From NCBI GenBank assembly GCA_016296655.1, contig JAEDIW010000031.1, positions 1 to 34,208 on the forward strand: 34,208 nt of DNA, in the 5' to 3' direction. The DNA is from Treponema sp. Lineage in GTDB: Bacteria; Spirochaetota; Spirochaetia; Treponematales; Treponemataceae. This document shows, piece by piece, positions 8,200 to 16,417 of the stretch (positions within the stretch are counted from its first letter, which is position 1; each line of letters begins with the position of its first letter). The notes beneath the pieces are model-generated. The model did not search any database. It was not told where the DNA came from and was given only the letters and a program-made list of their open reading frames with translations. The position numbers and the translations under genes are program-made.

Positions 8200-9564
8200 T
8201 CAAATTTTTGACTCAAGCTGCCTTATAGTTTTGTGGTATGCATAGGCAAGGTGCATGAACATTACGCACCAGATTAACGGTTCGCAGATAATGATGCCCC
8301 AGATGCCAAGAACAGGAATTACCCAGGCGGTAAAAAGAATCTTTCCGCAAAGCTCGATGATGCTTGAAACCAGCGGAAGTATTTTGCTGCCAAGCCCCTG
8401 CATGCATGTACGGATTACTACAAGAGGTCCAAGTGCAATCATAAAGGGAACTGAAAAGTAAATGTAATTTCGGCCATAGTTGACTATTTCACTGAGCGAA
8501 GAGCCTGAAATAAAACGGATGGCAGGTGTAACGAAGAAGAACATTGTAGCGGCCAGGAAAAATGTCCAGATAATAGTTATGAGGTTCGCCATTTTTACAC
8601 CTTTTTTGGCACGATCCAGGCGTCCGGCACCATAATTTTGTGAAACGAAAGTTGAAGCTGATATGGCAAATGAAATTATTGGAATGGTGATTATGCAAAA
8701 AAGTTTGCGTGTCGCAATATGGCCGGCAATAATCAAAGTTCCAAACGAATTTATGGCGGACTGGAGTACGACTGTTCCAGAACTTACGATTGAGCCCATG
8801 AATGCCATAGAAAAGCCCTGCCCCATAAGTTCTTTAAAATACTGAAATTCCAGAGAAAAATGTTTTGCCTGAGGAATGAGTATGCGCGCATGCAAAAAAA
8901 TGTATGCAAGGCACAAAACTGCTGAAGCAAGCTGTGCAATTACCGTTGCAATTGCGGCGCCTCTTATGCCCATGTTGAAATGAGTTATTAAAACGATGTC
9001 CAACACGATGTTAAGCAGCGACGAAAAAATGAGGAAAAGGAGGGGAACAAAGGAATTGCCGATTGCACGCAGAAGGCCTGACAGCAGATTATATGCAAAC
9101 AAAACCCCGCAGCCCATGCTGATTACAACGATGTAGGAAAAACTTTCTTCGAGGAGATTTTCAGGGGTTCCCAGCAAAATTAAAGATTTTTTCAGGAATA
9201 CGGCAGAAAGCAGAATCAGTGCAAGAGTAACTGCAAGCGTAAGCAGAATCGAAGCGGCTACAAGCTTTTTCAAATATTCCTGTTTGTTTGCGCCGTAGGC
9301 TCTGGCCACAACGATGCTCATGCCGCTGCCAAAACCGTTGCCGAATCCTACAATCAGTTCAAAAAGTACGGCTGAAGAACCGACGGCTGCAAGCGAAGAT
9401 TCTTTAAGGTAATGGCCTACGATTATTGTATCAACAGCGTTGTAAAGCTGCTGAAAAATAAATGAAACTAGTATTGGAATTGCAAATGCAAATAACGAAG
9501 TAAAGATTTTTCCGTTTATCAGGTCTGGATGCAAGAATCCGCCTGTTTTGTTCAATGATGCCAT
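8200..9564 (-). CDS. MATE family efflux transporter
   Basis: A polytopic inner-membrane protein of 454 residues, the usual length for the family, with about 12 predicted membrane helices in two similar halves. Family features are the N-terminal PILVSFIFQQLYNAVDTIIVG segment, GFGNGFGSGMSIVVARAYGA after the second helix, and the equivalent SASTFVSQNYGAG in the second half. It most resembles the DinF/NorM-type Na+- or H+-coupled drug exporters. The substrate cannot be told. ATG 9564 has no Shine-Dalgarno, but TAAAAT (9571-9576) lies 6 nt upstream, so the transcript may be leaderless. It stands alone between tRNA-Thr and the fab operon. Confidence 0.93.
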   Translation of the reverse strand: MASLNKTGGFLHPDLINGKIFTSLFAFAIPILVSFIFQQLYNAVDTIIVGHYLKESSLAAVGSSAVLFELIVGFGNGFGSGMSIVVARAYGANKQEYLKKLVAASILLTLAVTLALILLSAVFLKKSLILLGTPENLLEESFSYIVVISMGCGVLFAYNLLSGLLRAIGNSFVPLLFLIFSSLLNIVLDIVLITHFNMGIRGAAIATVIAQLASAVLCLAYIFLHARILIPQAKHFSLEFQYFKELMGQGFSMAFMGSIVSSGTVVLQSAINSFGTLIIAGHIATRKLFCIITIPIISFAISASTFVSQNYGAGRLDRAKKGVKMANLITIIWTFFLAATMFFFVTPAIRFISGSSLSEIVNYGRNYIYFSVPFMIALGPLVVIRTCMQGLGSKILPLVSSIIELCGKILFTAWVIPVLGIWGIIICEPLIWCVMFMHLAYAYHKTIRQLESKI

Positions 9565-9815
9565 AAAGTAATTTTACTGAATTTATCTGGAGAAAGTCGA
9601 GTTTTTTTGCGAATTTCTGGGTGCTTTTGGATTCTTTTGGATTTTTATGAGATGTATGGGCGTTGTGTTATGCAGAGAATGGCAGTTCAGTGTGTAGTGC
9701 GGGAAGTTCAGTGCAGCAGAACTATGCCTGAGTCTGTAAAGCCGAACTTTCAGCTGAAAGTTCACCAGCAACCGCAAACCGATAATTCACGGTCACTGGT
9801 AACTCAAAAATTTAT
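9565..9815. other. Spacer between MATE gene and fabZ with a 20-bp palindrome
   Basis: No gene is seen in this 251-bp stretch. A perfect 20-bp palindrome, GAACTTTCAGCTGAAAGTTC, lies at 9744-9763. On the minus strand, downstream of fabZ, it is preceded by a nested stem: ACCAG/CTGGT around ACCG/CGGT (about 9765-9800). Together they could form the 3' end of the fab transcript, but no T tract follows. The word AGTTCAGTG is repeated near 9684 and 9708. Confidence 0.5.
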
Positions 9816-10247
9816 TTAGTTTGCTCCACCAACTAAGCACATCCATTCGGCTTCAGCGCAGAGGGTTTCACCTACATAAGCTTTGCCGGCCTGTTTTACC
9901 ATCCTTGGGCTTACGCGCAGATTTGTGATTTCCATGCGTACGGTATCACCTGGACGAACCTGATTGCGGAATTTTACCTTGTCTACAGTTCCCAGAAAAA
10001 ACAAACTGCCGTCCTGGAAAATTTTCTGGTAGCTGAGAGCTGCACCGCCGGCCTGAGCCATGGTTTCTACCAAAATTACACCTGGCACAACCGGATATTC
10101 AGGAAAATGTCCTTTAAAGAAAAAATCTTCATCGGTAAATTTTCTGGTACAAACACAGCCTTTTTCATCAAAACTTACGATTTCATCGACAAACAGAAAA
10201 GGCTTGCGGTGAGGCAGAAGCGATTCAATATCTTTTGTAACACTCAT
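9816..10247 (-). CDS. fabZ: 3-hydroxyacyl-[ACP] dehydratase FabZ
   Basis: A 143-residue hot-dog-fold dehydratase. It removes water from 3-hydroxyacyl-ACP in the elongation cycle of type II fatty acid synthesis. The catalytic pair is in place: H47 in GHFPEYPVVPGV and E61 in LVETMAQAGG. Length is normal for FabZ, and the lack of the FabA-specific aspartate supports FabZ over FabA. The start codon shares one base with the fabF stop (TAATG), so translation is probably coupled. AAGGT lies 7 nt upstream. It is the last gene of the fab cluster. Confidence 0.96.
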   Translation of the reverse strand: MSVTKDIESLLPHRKPFLFVDEIVSFDEKGCVCTRKFTDEDFFFKGHFPEYPVVPGVILVETMAQAGGAALSYQKIFQDGSLFFLGTVDKVKFRNQVRPGDTVRMEITNLRVSPRMVKQAGKAYVGETLCAEAEWMCLVGGAN

Positions 10248-11500
10248 TATTTTACCTTCTTAATTACAACTGCGCCGTTATGGCCACCAAATCCAAAGTT
10301 TGCACTCATTGCACAGTCAATGTTTCCTGAACAGCCCTTGTTTGGAACATAATCAAGATCACAGCCGCCTTCTACATCTGGCTCGTCAAGATTGATTGTT
10401 GCAGGGAAATAGCTGTCTGTTATTGCCATTACACAAAGCATGGCTTCAATTGCACCTGTTGCTCCAAGGCAGTGACCTGTCATGCTCTTTGTTGAAGAAA
10501 TTTTGAGCTTTTTAGCCTGTTCTTCTCCAAAGGCAATTTTCACCATTTTTGTTTCTGCAGGGTCATTGATATGTGTTGAAGTTCCGTGTGCATTGTAATA
10601 CTGAATGTCTTCTGGTTTAACTCCTGCATCTTTCATGGCAAGAATCATACATTTTGAACCGCCGACACCGCTTGGATCTGGGCTTGTAAGGTGATAAGCA
10701 TCACTTGAAGCTCCGTATCCTGCAAGTTCAGCATAAATCTTTGCACCACGTTTCTTTGCATGTTCATATTCTTCAAGAACAAGAATTGCGCTTCCTTCGC
10801 CCATAATAAAGCCTTCACGTTTTTTGTCAAAAGGACGGCTTGCTTTTGAAGGATCTTCAACAAACGACTTGGAAAGTGTCTGAAGAACATCAAAAGCTAC
10901 CATTGCATAGCCGTTGATTGTACTTTCTGCGCCGCCTGCCAGACAAACGTCAACACGTCCAGAACGAATCATGTCCAAAGCATCTCCCAAAGCATCACAG
11001 CCAGAAGCACAGGCAGTTGCCAAAGTATGAGAAAATCCATGAATTCCAAACTGCATACAGATATTTCCGGCAGCTTCATTCGGAATAAGTTCAGGAATTG
11101 TCATTGGAGGAACTCTTTTATGACCTGATTCATGATAGCGTACACAGCCTTCTTCTGTTACTTCAAAACCACCGATTCCAACACCGAGCATGATTCCTGT
11201 ATTGTCAAGAATTTCCTGATTTCCTAAAAGTGAAGAATCTTCCAGAGCCATTTTTGCAGCAGCAACAGCATATTTTGTAAAGCGAGCCATTTTGCGGGCA
11301 TCTTTCGGATCCATATAATTTCCAGCATCAAAGTTTTTTACTTCAGCTGCATATTTTATATTGATGTCGCTTGTATCAAAATGAGTTATAGGAGCAACAC
11401 CGCTTTTTCCAGCCTTGATATTTTCCCAAGTTTCTTCAACTGAATTCCCCAGTGGAGTAACAGCACCCATACCAGTAATTACAACTCTTCTCTTTTCCAT
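10247..11500 (-). CDS. fabF: 3-oxoacyl-[ACP] synthase II FabF
   Basis: A 417-residue condensing enzyme that elongates acyl-ACP with malonyl-ACP. The thiolase-fold triad is visible: C164 in TACASGCDA, H305 in NAHGTSTH, and H343 in TGHCLGATGA, with K337 in STKSMTGH. A longer frame from 11530 is open, but ATG 11500 starts the usual MEKRRVVITGMG N-terminus and has GGAGG 9 nt upstream. It overlaps fabZ by one base and lies 81 nt after fabG. Such FabF proteins normally work with a separate FabH for initiation, which is not in the window. Confidence 0.97.
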   Translation of the reverse strand: MEKRRVVITGMGAVTPLGNSVEETWENIKAGKSGVAPITHFDTSDINIKYAAEVKNFDAGNYMDPKDARKMARFTKYAVAAAKMALEDSSLLGNQEILDNTGIMLGVGIGGFEVTEEGCVRYHESGHKRVPPMTIPELIPNEAAGNICMQFGIHGFSHTLATACASGCDALGDALDMIRSGRVDVCLAGGAESTINGYAMVAFDVLQTLSKSFVEDPSKASRPFDKKREGFIMGEGSAILVLEEYEHAKKRGAKIYAELAGYGASSDAYHLTSPDPSGVGGSKCMILAMKDAGVKPEDIQYYNAHGTSTHINDPAETKMVKIAFGEEQAKKLKISSTKSMTGHCLGATGAIEAMLCVMAITDSYFPATINLDEPDVEGGCDLDYVPNKGCSGNIDCAMSANFGFGGHNGAVVIKKVK

Positions 11501-11581
11501 AAATTTAAACCTCCAGTAAAAGCTACGCATAAACAGCGCAGCATCGTAAATATCTTAAAAAATTCCAGAACCTGACAGGAC

Positions 11582-12328
11582 TTAAGCCCCAAGTCCTCCG
11601 TCAACGCCAATTACCTGACCTGTGATATAAGTTGACATATCGCTTGCAAGGAACAAAACTGTATTTGCAACATCTTCAACCTGTCCTGCCCTGCGCAACG
11701 GAATCTGCTGAACCCAGCCGTCACGAATTTCCTGCTTTACGGCCTGAGTCATTTCTGTATCAATAAAACCAGGAGCAACAGCATTAACACGTACACCGCG
11801 GCTGCCAACTTCCTTGCACAAAGCTTTTGTATAGCCGATAAGGCCAGCCTTGCTTGCAGAATAATTTACCTGACCGCCTTCTCCATGAACACCAGAAATG
11901 CTAGACATATTGATGATTGAGCCGGACTTTTTGCGAATCATGTCGCTTGAAACAATCTGAGAAGCAACAAAAACACCTGTAAGGTTAATGTCTATAACTT
12001 TCTGCCAGTCTTCCATTTTCATGCGGAACGACAGACCGTCTTTTGTAATGCCTGCATTGTTTACAAGAACATCGAAACCTCCGGCCTCTGCCAGAGCAGC
12101 TTTTACAACTTCTGCCAGCTGTGCATGATTTGAAGCATCTGCACAAATTTCATGGAATTTTGTGCCGTTTTCTGCGGCAAAAGACTCAAGCTCTGCTTTT
12201 GCAGCTGACGGTTTTGTACAAAGTCCCCAAACTTCAGCTCCATTTGCAAGAAAAACCTCTGCAATTTTACGGCCAATTCCACGGCTGGAACCAGTAACCA
12301 ATGCCTTTTTATTCTTCAATAATTCCAT
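11582..12328 (-). CDS. fabG: 3-oxoacyl-[ACP] reductase FabG
   Basis: A short-chain dehydrogenase of 248 residues that reduces 3-oxoacyl-ACP with NADPH. It has the nucleotide-binding motif TGSSRGIG (12-19), NNAG (90-93), and the catalytic set S143, Y156 and K160 (YSASK). The C-terminal GQVIGVDGG is typical of FabG. Two in-frame ATGs compete. At 12334 the AAGGA box is only 1 nt away, whereas at 12328 it is 7 nt away, so 12328 is chosen. It lies 100 nt downstream of fabD, with two stem-loops in that spacer. Confidence 0.96.
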   Translation of the reverse strand: MELLKNKKALVTGSSRGIGRKIAEVFLANGAEVWGLCTKPSAAKAELESFAAENGTKFHEICADASNHAQLAEVVKAALAEAGGFDVLVNNAGITKDGLSFRMKMEDWQKVIDINLTGVFVASQIVSSDMIRKKSGSIINMSSISGVHGEGGQVNYSASKAGLIGYTKALCKEVGSRGVRVNAVAPGFIDTEMTQAVKQEIRDGWVQQIPLRRAGQVEDVANTVLFLASDMSTYITGQVIGVDGGLGA

Positions 12329-12334
12329 TGTCAT

Positions 12335-12428
12335 ATCCTTTTATAAAAACATCCGGGCAAGACACAATTTTATAAACCCTGCCCATAACAAAATCCCTGA
12401 AAGTTCATCCATGGGATTTGCTAAAAAA
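12335..12428 (-). other. Structured spacer between fabD and fabG
   Basis: AAATCCC (12391-12397) and GGGATTT (12413-12419) form a 7-bp stem with a 15-nt loop. On the minus strand the second arm is followed by TTGTT. A second stem pairs GGGC near 12354 with GCCC near 12381. They could attenuate transcription or set mRNA ends within the fab operon. Confidence 0.4.
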
Positions 12429-13385
12429 TTACAGTTCAGTTACTGCAGCTGCAGTTCCAACTGGAGTTGCAGCCCATTTTTCGCCAAACTGAGTGTCGCG
12501 CCACAAACCGCTCAAAACCTTGCCAGGACCAGGTTCAAGAACAGCCCATTCATTTGCAGAATCTTCACTCATCATGGCTCCAAGAACAGCTTCTTCATCA
12601 GTCCACAAAACAGGATGCGTAAGATGGAGAACTGCCGAAGATTTTATTTCGCTGCCGCTTGTAACAAGCTTACCTGTTACATTGCTGAAAAGTGCAATTT
12701 TCGGGTCATTGAAAGTAACGTCTGCAATAGCTTTTTCAAATTCGTCAGCAGCTTTCTGCATGAGCGGACTATGGAAAGGGCCTGCTACAGCAAGACGAAC
12801 AAAACGGCGTGCGCCAGCTTCCTTGCATTTTGCTTCAGCCTGATTCAAACCGTCAAAAGTTGCAGAAATTACAGTCTGGCGGACACTGTTCATGTTTGCT
12901 GCGTAAGCACCGTCACAGCTTTTTGCAATTTCAACTACTTTTGCAGGTTCAAGTCCAATTACTGCTGCCATTCCAGGAGCATGACCTTCATTTTCAGCAG
13001 CAATATCTTCACAAACTTTCTGCATAATCTGACCGCGCATGCAGACAACCTTTATAACATCTTCAAAAGAAAGTACGCCAGCAGCATACAAAGCAGGAAA
13101 TTCTCCAAGAGAAAAGCCCATTACAGCGCTTGGTTCAATGCCTTTTGACTTTAAGGCAGCTGCAACTGCCAGAGATCCGGCAGTAATAGCCAGTTGACTG
13201 TTATCACTGCGGCTCAATTCAGCCTGTTCAGTTTCCCACAAAAGTTTGGTTATATCTTTACCAGAAATTTCAGAAATTTTGTCTATGCACTTGCGGGCTT
13301 CCGGAAAAGCTTCGCAAATATCCTTCATCATGCCGGGAGTCTGAGCACCCTGTCCAGGAAACAAAAACGTGTATTTTTTTGCCAT
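12429..13385 (-). CDS. fabD: Malonyl-CoA:ACP transacylase FabD
   Basis: A 318-residue acyltransferase that loads malonyl groups onto ACP. The nucleophile S92 lies in GFSLGE, R117 is in CMRGQIM, and H205 is in GPFHSPLM. FPGQGAQ near the N-terminus is typical. The residue before S92 is usually histidine (GHSLGE) and here is phenylalanine, a small departure. GGAG sits 7 nt before ATG 13385. It is the first gene of the cluster fabD-fabG-fabF-fabZ, and the operon's promoter and an inverted repeat lie just upstream. Confidence 0.96.
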   Translation of the reverse strand: MAKKYTFLFPGQGAQTPGMMKDICEAFPEARKCIDKISEISGKDITKLLWETEQAELSRSDNSQLAITAGSLAVAAALKSKGIEPSAVMGFSLGEFPALYAAGVLSFEDVIKVVCMRGQIMQKVCEDIAAENEGHAPGMAAVIGLEPAKVVEIAKSCDGAYAANMNSVRQTVISATFDGLNQAEAKCKEAGARRFVRLAVAGPFHSPLMQKAADEFEKAIADVTFNDPKIALFSNVTGKLVTSGSEIKSSAVLHLTHPVLWTDEEAVLGAMMSEDSANEWAVLEPGPGKVLSGLWRDTQFGEKWAATPVGTAAAVTEL

Positions 13386-13434
13386 AAAACACTCCTATGT
13401 TACATAGTATTTTCAAACCCGTTTTAATCTGAAT

Positions 13435-13463
13435 AAATGACATTTTATGTCGAAATGTCATTT
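13435..13463 (-). promoter_or_regulatory. Inverted repeat at the start of the fab transcript (candidate operator)
   Basis: AAATGACATTT (13435-13445) and AAATGTCATTT (13453-13463) are exact inverted repeats with a 7-nt spacer. They lie immediately downstream of the predicted transcription start of the fab operon, a usual repressor position. A third half-site, ATGTC, lies in the spacer. It does not match the FapR or FabT consensus as I know them. It could alternatively act as an RNA hairpin in the leader. Confidence 0.55.
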
Positions 13464-13474
13464 TAACTGTTAAT

Positions 13475-13502
13475 AGCATACCAAATTGTAGAGATTTGTC
13501 AA
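13475..13502 (-). promoter_or_regulatory. Promoter of the fab operon
   Basis: On the minus strand there is a -35 TTGACA (13497-13502), a 16-nt spacer and a -10 TATGCT (13475-13480). Transcription would start near 13468, giving a leader of about 83 nt to fabD. Confidence 0.7.
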
Positions 13503-13651
13503 GTAAATAAAATCCAGTAAATTAAATCCAAGATTTTTCTCCCTCGTCTGGCCCACACGGTCAGGTGCTTTTTTCGGAAAGATTCATGAAAGAACAGTAA
13601 GCAAAAATACATCATACTGACAGAAAAATTAAATTTTCCGTCAAAGAGTGC

Positions 13652-13680
13652 TTGATTTTATAAAAAAAATCATTTAATCT
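13652..13680 (+). promoter_or_regulatory. Promoter of the beta-barrel-like protein gene
   Basis: -35 TTGATT (13652-13657), a 17-nt spacer and -10 TAATCT (13675-13680), giving a leader of about 80 nt. The 380-bp divergent region 13386-13765 also holds an imperfect palindrome at 13619-13642 (GACAGAAAAATT / AAATTTTCCGTC, 10 of 12 pairs). Confidence 0.5.
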
Positions 13681-13765
13681 TCCTTTTCGTTATCTAATGG
13701 TAATAAAAGTTATATATGACTAATCAAAAAAAATTACAAAGTTTACATTTTAACGAGGAGTGTAT

Positions 13766-14881
13766 ATGAAAAAAATAGTACTTTCACTTGCCACACTTGC
13801 ATTTTCAGTTTTTGCATTTTCTACAGAGGTGGAATTTTCAACTAAAACATATAATGAGGATCCGTTTTATTTACACACTGACGCAGACGATGAAAATAAA
13901 ACTGATTTCCCCAGTCTAAAAAATAAAACATCTGTGAAATATGAATCAGACAAAGTTGACGCTTTCATAGAAGCACTCGCTGCTATCGATGATTATAATG
14001 ACAAAAACTTTGGAATTGACGGCTACATCAACGACTGGTACGTAGAATTCCGTCCTTTTCAAAATATTACTGTCGCTCTGCATGACAACATTTATGCCGA
14101 CGGTTCCGGCCTGCCGATTTATGATGACAATATTGCAGGCGGAAACATCGGTTCAGACGGCGTAACTCTTATCTACACCCCGTCAATATTCAAAGGCAAT
14201 CTGCAACTTGCAGGAACCCTTCCTTTTGATTTTTCAAAAAATGACTTCAAAGACGATGATGTAAATTACTTTAAATCAAAAAATGAAGAAAATGACACAG
14301 AATATGCAGATACCGGATTTGGCGCAATTTATACAACAGAATTTTTCCAGGCCAGTGCATCTGTAAAAGACATTTTTGACGATGATAAGCGCCTTTTTGG
14401 AGCCTATATTTCTTTGCCAGGGATTTTTGGTGCAGCAGAAAGTTTGACAATCGGCGGTGGTATTTCATTCACAGATTCCAAAAATTACCCGGCTTTAGGT
14501 TTTGATGATTTTACATGGTTCGGAGGCGTAAAAGGGGAAAAACTTGTAAGTGCAAATCTTTCTTTTGAAAATGATTCTTTTGCCCTTGCAGCAGATTTTG
14601 TTTCAAACCTTGGCGAAGAATATGAAGAGGAAGTTGCATGGGATCTTTATACAGCTGCTTCTGTAAGTTTTGGAATTTCTGACAGCATCAGTGCATCTCT
14701 TGGCACAAAGTTTATGGCAGATACAAAAGGTAAAAACAAAGCAGAAAACGTTTACGGTGTAAATACAAGCCTTGACTTTAACATTGACGGACACAATGCT
14801 GTCGGAATCGGTTTTGAATATCAGACCTTTGACAAAAACTTTGACATTGCAGTTCCTGTTTATTGGCAATGGACTTTGTAA
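13766..14881 (+). CDS. Secreted, probably outer-membrane beta-barrel protein
   Basis: A 371-residue protein with a clear Sec signal peptide (MKKIVLSLATLAFSVFAFS, cleavage near residue 20). The rest is acidic, rich in Asn, Asp, Gly and aromatics, with alternating-residue strands and a C-terminus ending in aromatic-rich WQWTL, as in small outer-membrane barrels. I do not recognise a named family; similar acidic single-barrel proteins are common in treponemes (inference). GAGGAG lies 5 nt before ATG 13766, while an upstream GTG at 13760 overlaps that box. It is monocistronic, divergent from the fab operon and convergent with the PLP enzyme gene. Confidence 0.75.
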   Translation: MKKIVLSLATLAFSVFAFSTEVEFSTKTYNEDPFYLHTDADDENKTDFPSLKNKTSVKYESDKVDAFIEALAAIDDYNDKNFGIDGYINDWYVEFRPFQNITVALHDNIYADGSGLPIYDDNIAGGNIGSDGVTLIYTPSIFKGNLQLAGTLPFDFSKNDFKDDDVNYFKSKNEENDTEYADTGFGAIYTTEFFQASASVKDIFDDDKRLFGAYISLPGIFGAAESLTIGGGISFTDSKNYPALGFDDFTWFGGVKGEKLVSANLSFENDSFALAADFVSNLGEEYEEEVAWDLYTAASVSFGISDSISASLGTKFMADTKGKNKAENVYGVNTSLDFNIDGHNAVGIGFEYQTFDKNFDIAVPVYWQWTL

Positions 14882-14930
14882 AGGAGTTTCCGAAAAGCCT
14901 ATAGATGTCCTACAGATTGTAATACGACCG

Positions 14931-14994
14931 GTCAAGGCACGCTTCGCTCAAGGCCTTGACTCGCTCGTTTTCAGGGGTTGTATTAACCCCTGAA
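14931..14994 (+). repeat. 64-bp two-hairpin element, copy 1
   Basis: Hairpin 1 pairs GTCAAGGC (14931-14938) with GCCTTGAC (14953-14960). Hairpin 2 pairs TTCAGGGGTT (14970-14979) with AACCCCTGAA (14985-14994) around the loop GTATT. The same 64-bp layout recurs at 26829-26892 with about 80% identity. It sits between two convergent genes. Confidence 0.75.
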
Positions 14995-14996
14995 TA

Positions 14997-15032
14997 AACA
15001 CTGAATAAGATGATTCTGTCTTATCCAGTGTT
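14997..15032 (-). terminator. Long hairpin between convergent genes
   Basis: AACACTGAATAAGA (14997-15010) faces TCTTATCCAGTGTT (15019-15032). Read on the minus strand the 14-bp stem is complete with one G-U pair, which suggests it serves the minus-strand PLP enzyme gene. No strong T tract follows, so termination is inferred from position. Confidence 0.45.
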
Positions 15033-15043
15033 CGTCCTGTGCC

Positions 15044-16321
15044 CTAAATTTTTTCCAGAGCCTGAGTGATGTCGGCAATGATGTCTTCAACATTTTCCAG
15101 ACCGCAGCTGAACCTTACCATGCCACCGTCAATTCCAGCGGCTGCAAGCTGTTCATCGGAAAGCTGGCGGTGAGTTGCACTGGCAGGATGCAGAACACAT
15201 GTCCTGATATCTGCAACATGAACTTCATCGCTTGCAAGTTTCAGTGCATCCATAAAGCGTACACCTGCAGGTCTGCCGCCTTTGATGCTGATGGAGATTA
15301 CGCCGCTGGCACCTTTAGGCAGATATTTTTGGGCCTTTTCAAAATATTTGTCGCCGGCAAGACCTGGATAAGTAACCTTTTCAATTTTTTCGCTTGTTTT
15401 AAAGAATTCTGCAACTTTCAGGGCATTCTGGCAGTAACGTTCCATACGGACAGGCAAAGTTTCAAGTCCTAGATTCAGCAGAAAAGCAGAATGCGCAGAA
15501 GGATAACAGCCAAAATCACGCATCAGCTGAGTTCTTGCCTTTACAATGAAAGCTGCGCTTCCAAAATCCTGGACATAGCGCAGACCGTGATAACTTTGGT
15601 CAGGCTCAACAAAGTCCGCAAAAAAACCGGTTGCTTTGTTTGCAGCCACCCAGTCAAATTTTCCGCTGTCAACAATTGCACCGCCACACTGCAGCGCATG
15701 ACCGTCCATGTATTTTGTAGTTGAATGAACTACAATGTCAGCTCCATATTTGAACGGCTGGCAGAGATAAGGAGTTGCAAAAGTATTGTCCACAATAAGC
15801 GGAACATTTTTGGCATGGGCAGCTTTTGCCCAAACTTCAAAATCAAAAACAGTAAGCGCAGGATTTGCAATTGTTTCGCCATAAACGAGCTTTGTATTCG
15901 GCTTAAAGGCCTTTAAAATTTCTTCGTAGGAAGCATCAACGTCTACCCAAATTACTTCTATACCAAGTTTTTTAAGCGTAAAGCCAAACAGATTTATTGT
16001 TCCACCATAAATTGCGGAGCTTGCTATAAAACTGTCGCCGGCAGAGCAAATATTCAGTACTGAAATAAGGCAGGCTGCCTGACCGCTTGAAGTAAGCATG
16101 GCTCCAACGCCACCTTCAAGGTCTGCAAGTTTTTTTTCGACGGCCTCACAGGTAGGATTTGCAAATCTGGAGTACATAAACTCTGTAGGTTTGTCAAAAA
16201 GTTCTGCAACATGGTCGCAGGAATCAAAGCGATAGGTTGTACTTTGTACAATCGGCATGACAGACGGCTGTCCGTTTTTTGGAGTATAGCCTGAATGAAG
16301 ACATTTTGTTTCAAATTCCAT
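15044..16321 (-). CDS. O-acetylhomoserine sulfhydrylase-type PLP enzyme
   Basis: A Cys/Met-metabolism PLP enzyme of 425 residues. The PLP lysine is K203 in HSTTKYMDGH. Also visible are the phosphate-binding SSGQAA (78-83), YSRFANPT (50-57), and DNTFATPYL (178-186). The length and the CQPFKYGADIVVHS segment fit the MetY-type O-acetylhomoserine aminocarboxypropyltransferase, which makes homocysteine from O-acetylhomoserine and sulfide. A methionine gamma-lyase or cystathionine lyase cannot be excluded from sequence alone. GAGGT lies 6 nt before ATG 16321. It is a single gene with its own promoter. Confidence 0.88.
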   Translation of the reverse strand: MEFETKCLHSGYTPKNGQPSVMPIVQSTTYRFDSCDHVAELFDKPTEFMYSRFANPTCEAVEKKLADLEGGVGAMLTSSGQAACLISVLNICSAGDSFIASSAIYGGTINLFGFTLKKLGIEVIWVDVDASYEEILKAFKPNTKLVYGETIANPALTVFDFEVWAKAAHAKNVPLIVDNTFATPYLCQPFKYGADIVVHSTTKYMDGHALQCGGAIVDSGKFDWVAANKATGFFADFVEPDQSYHGLRYVQDFGSAAFIVKARTQLMRDFGCYPSAHSAFLLNLGLETLPVRMERYCQNALKVAEFFKTSEKIEKVTYPGLAGDKYFEKAQKYLPKGASGVISISIKGGRPAGVRFMDALKLASDEVHVADIRTCVLHPASATHRQLSDEQLAAAGIDGGMVRFSCGLENVEDIIADITQALEKI

Positions 16322-16360
16322 ATTTGACCTCGCGATTTTAATTTTACTGAATTTTCTTTA

Positions 16361-16389
16361 ATTATACGAAATATTTACTTTTTACACAA
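16361..16389 (-). promoter_or_regulatory. Promoter of the PLP sulfhydrylase gene
   Basis: On the minus strand there is a perfect -10 TATAAT (16361-16366), a 17-nt spacer and a -35 TTGTGT (16384-16389). The leader is only about 35 nt, so no SAM riboswitch fits here. Confidence 0.7.
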
Positions 16390-16417
16390 TCAACAGAATA
16401 AAAGGTTTCTGATGCAG

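Noticed and set aside
8031..8216. 61-codon minus-strand frame between tRNA-Thr and the MATE gene
   Set aside because: It lies in a repeat-like GC-rich block, overlaps the MATE 3' end, and has no ribosome site.
12162..13148. 328-codon plus-strand frame opposite fabG and fabD
   Set aside because: A shadow frame; the minus strand encodes full-length FabG and FabD with all catalytic residues.
16322..16389. SAM or S-box riboswitch upstream of the PLP sulfhydrylase
   Set aside because: The promoter leaves only about 35 nt of leader, too short for a known SAM riboswitch.
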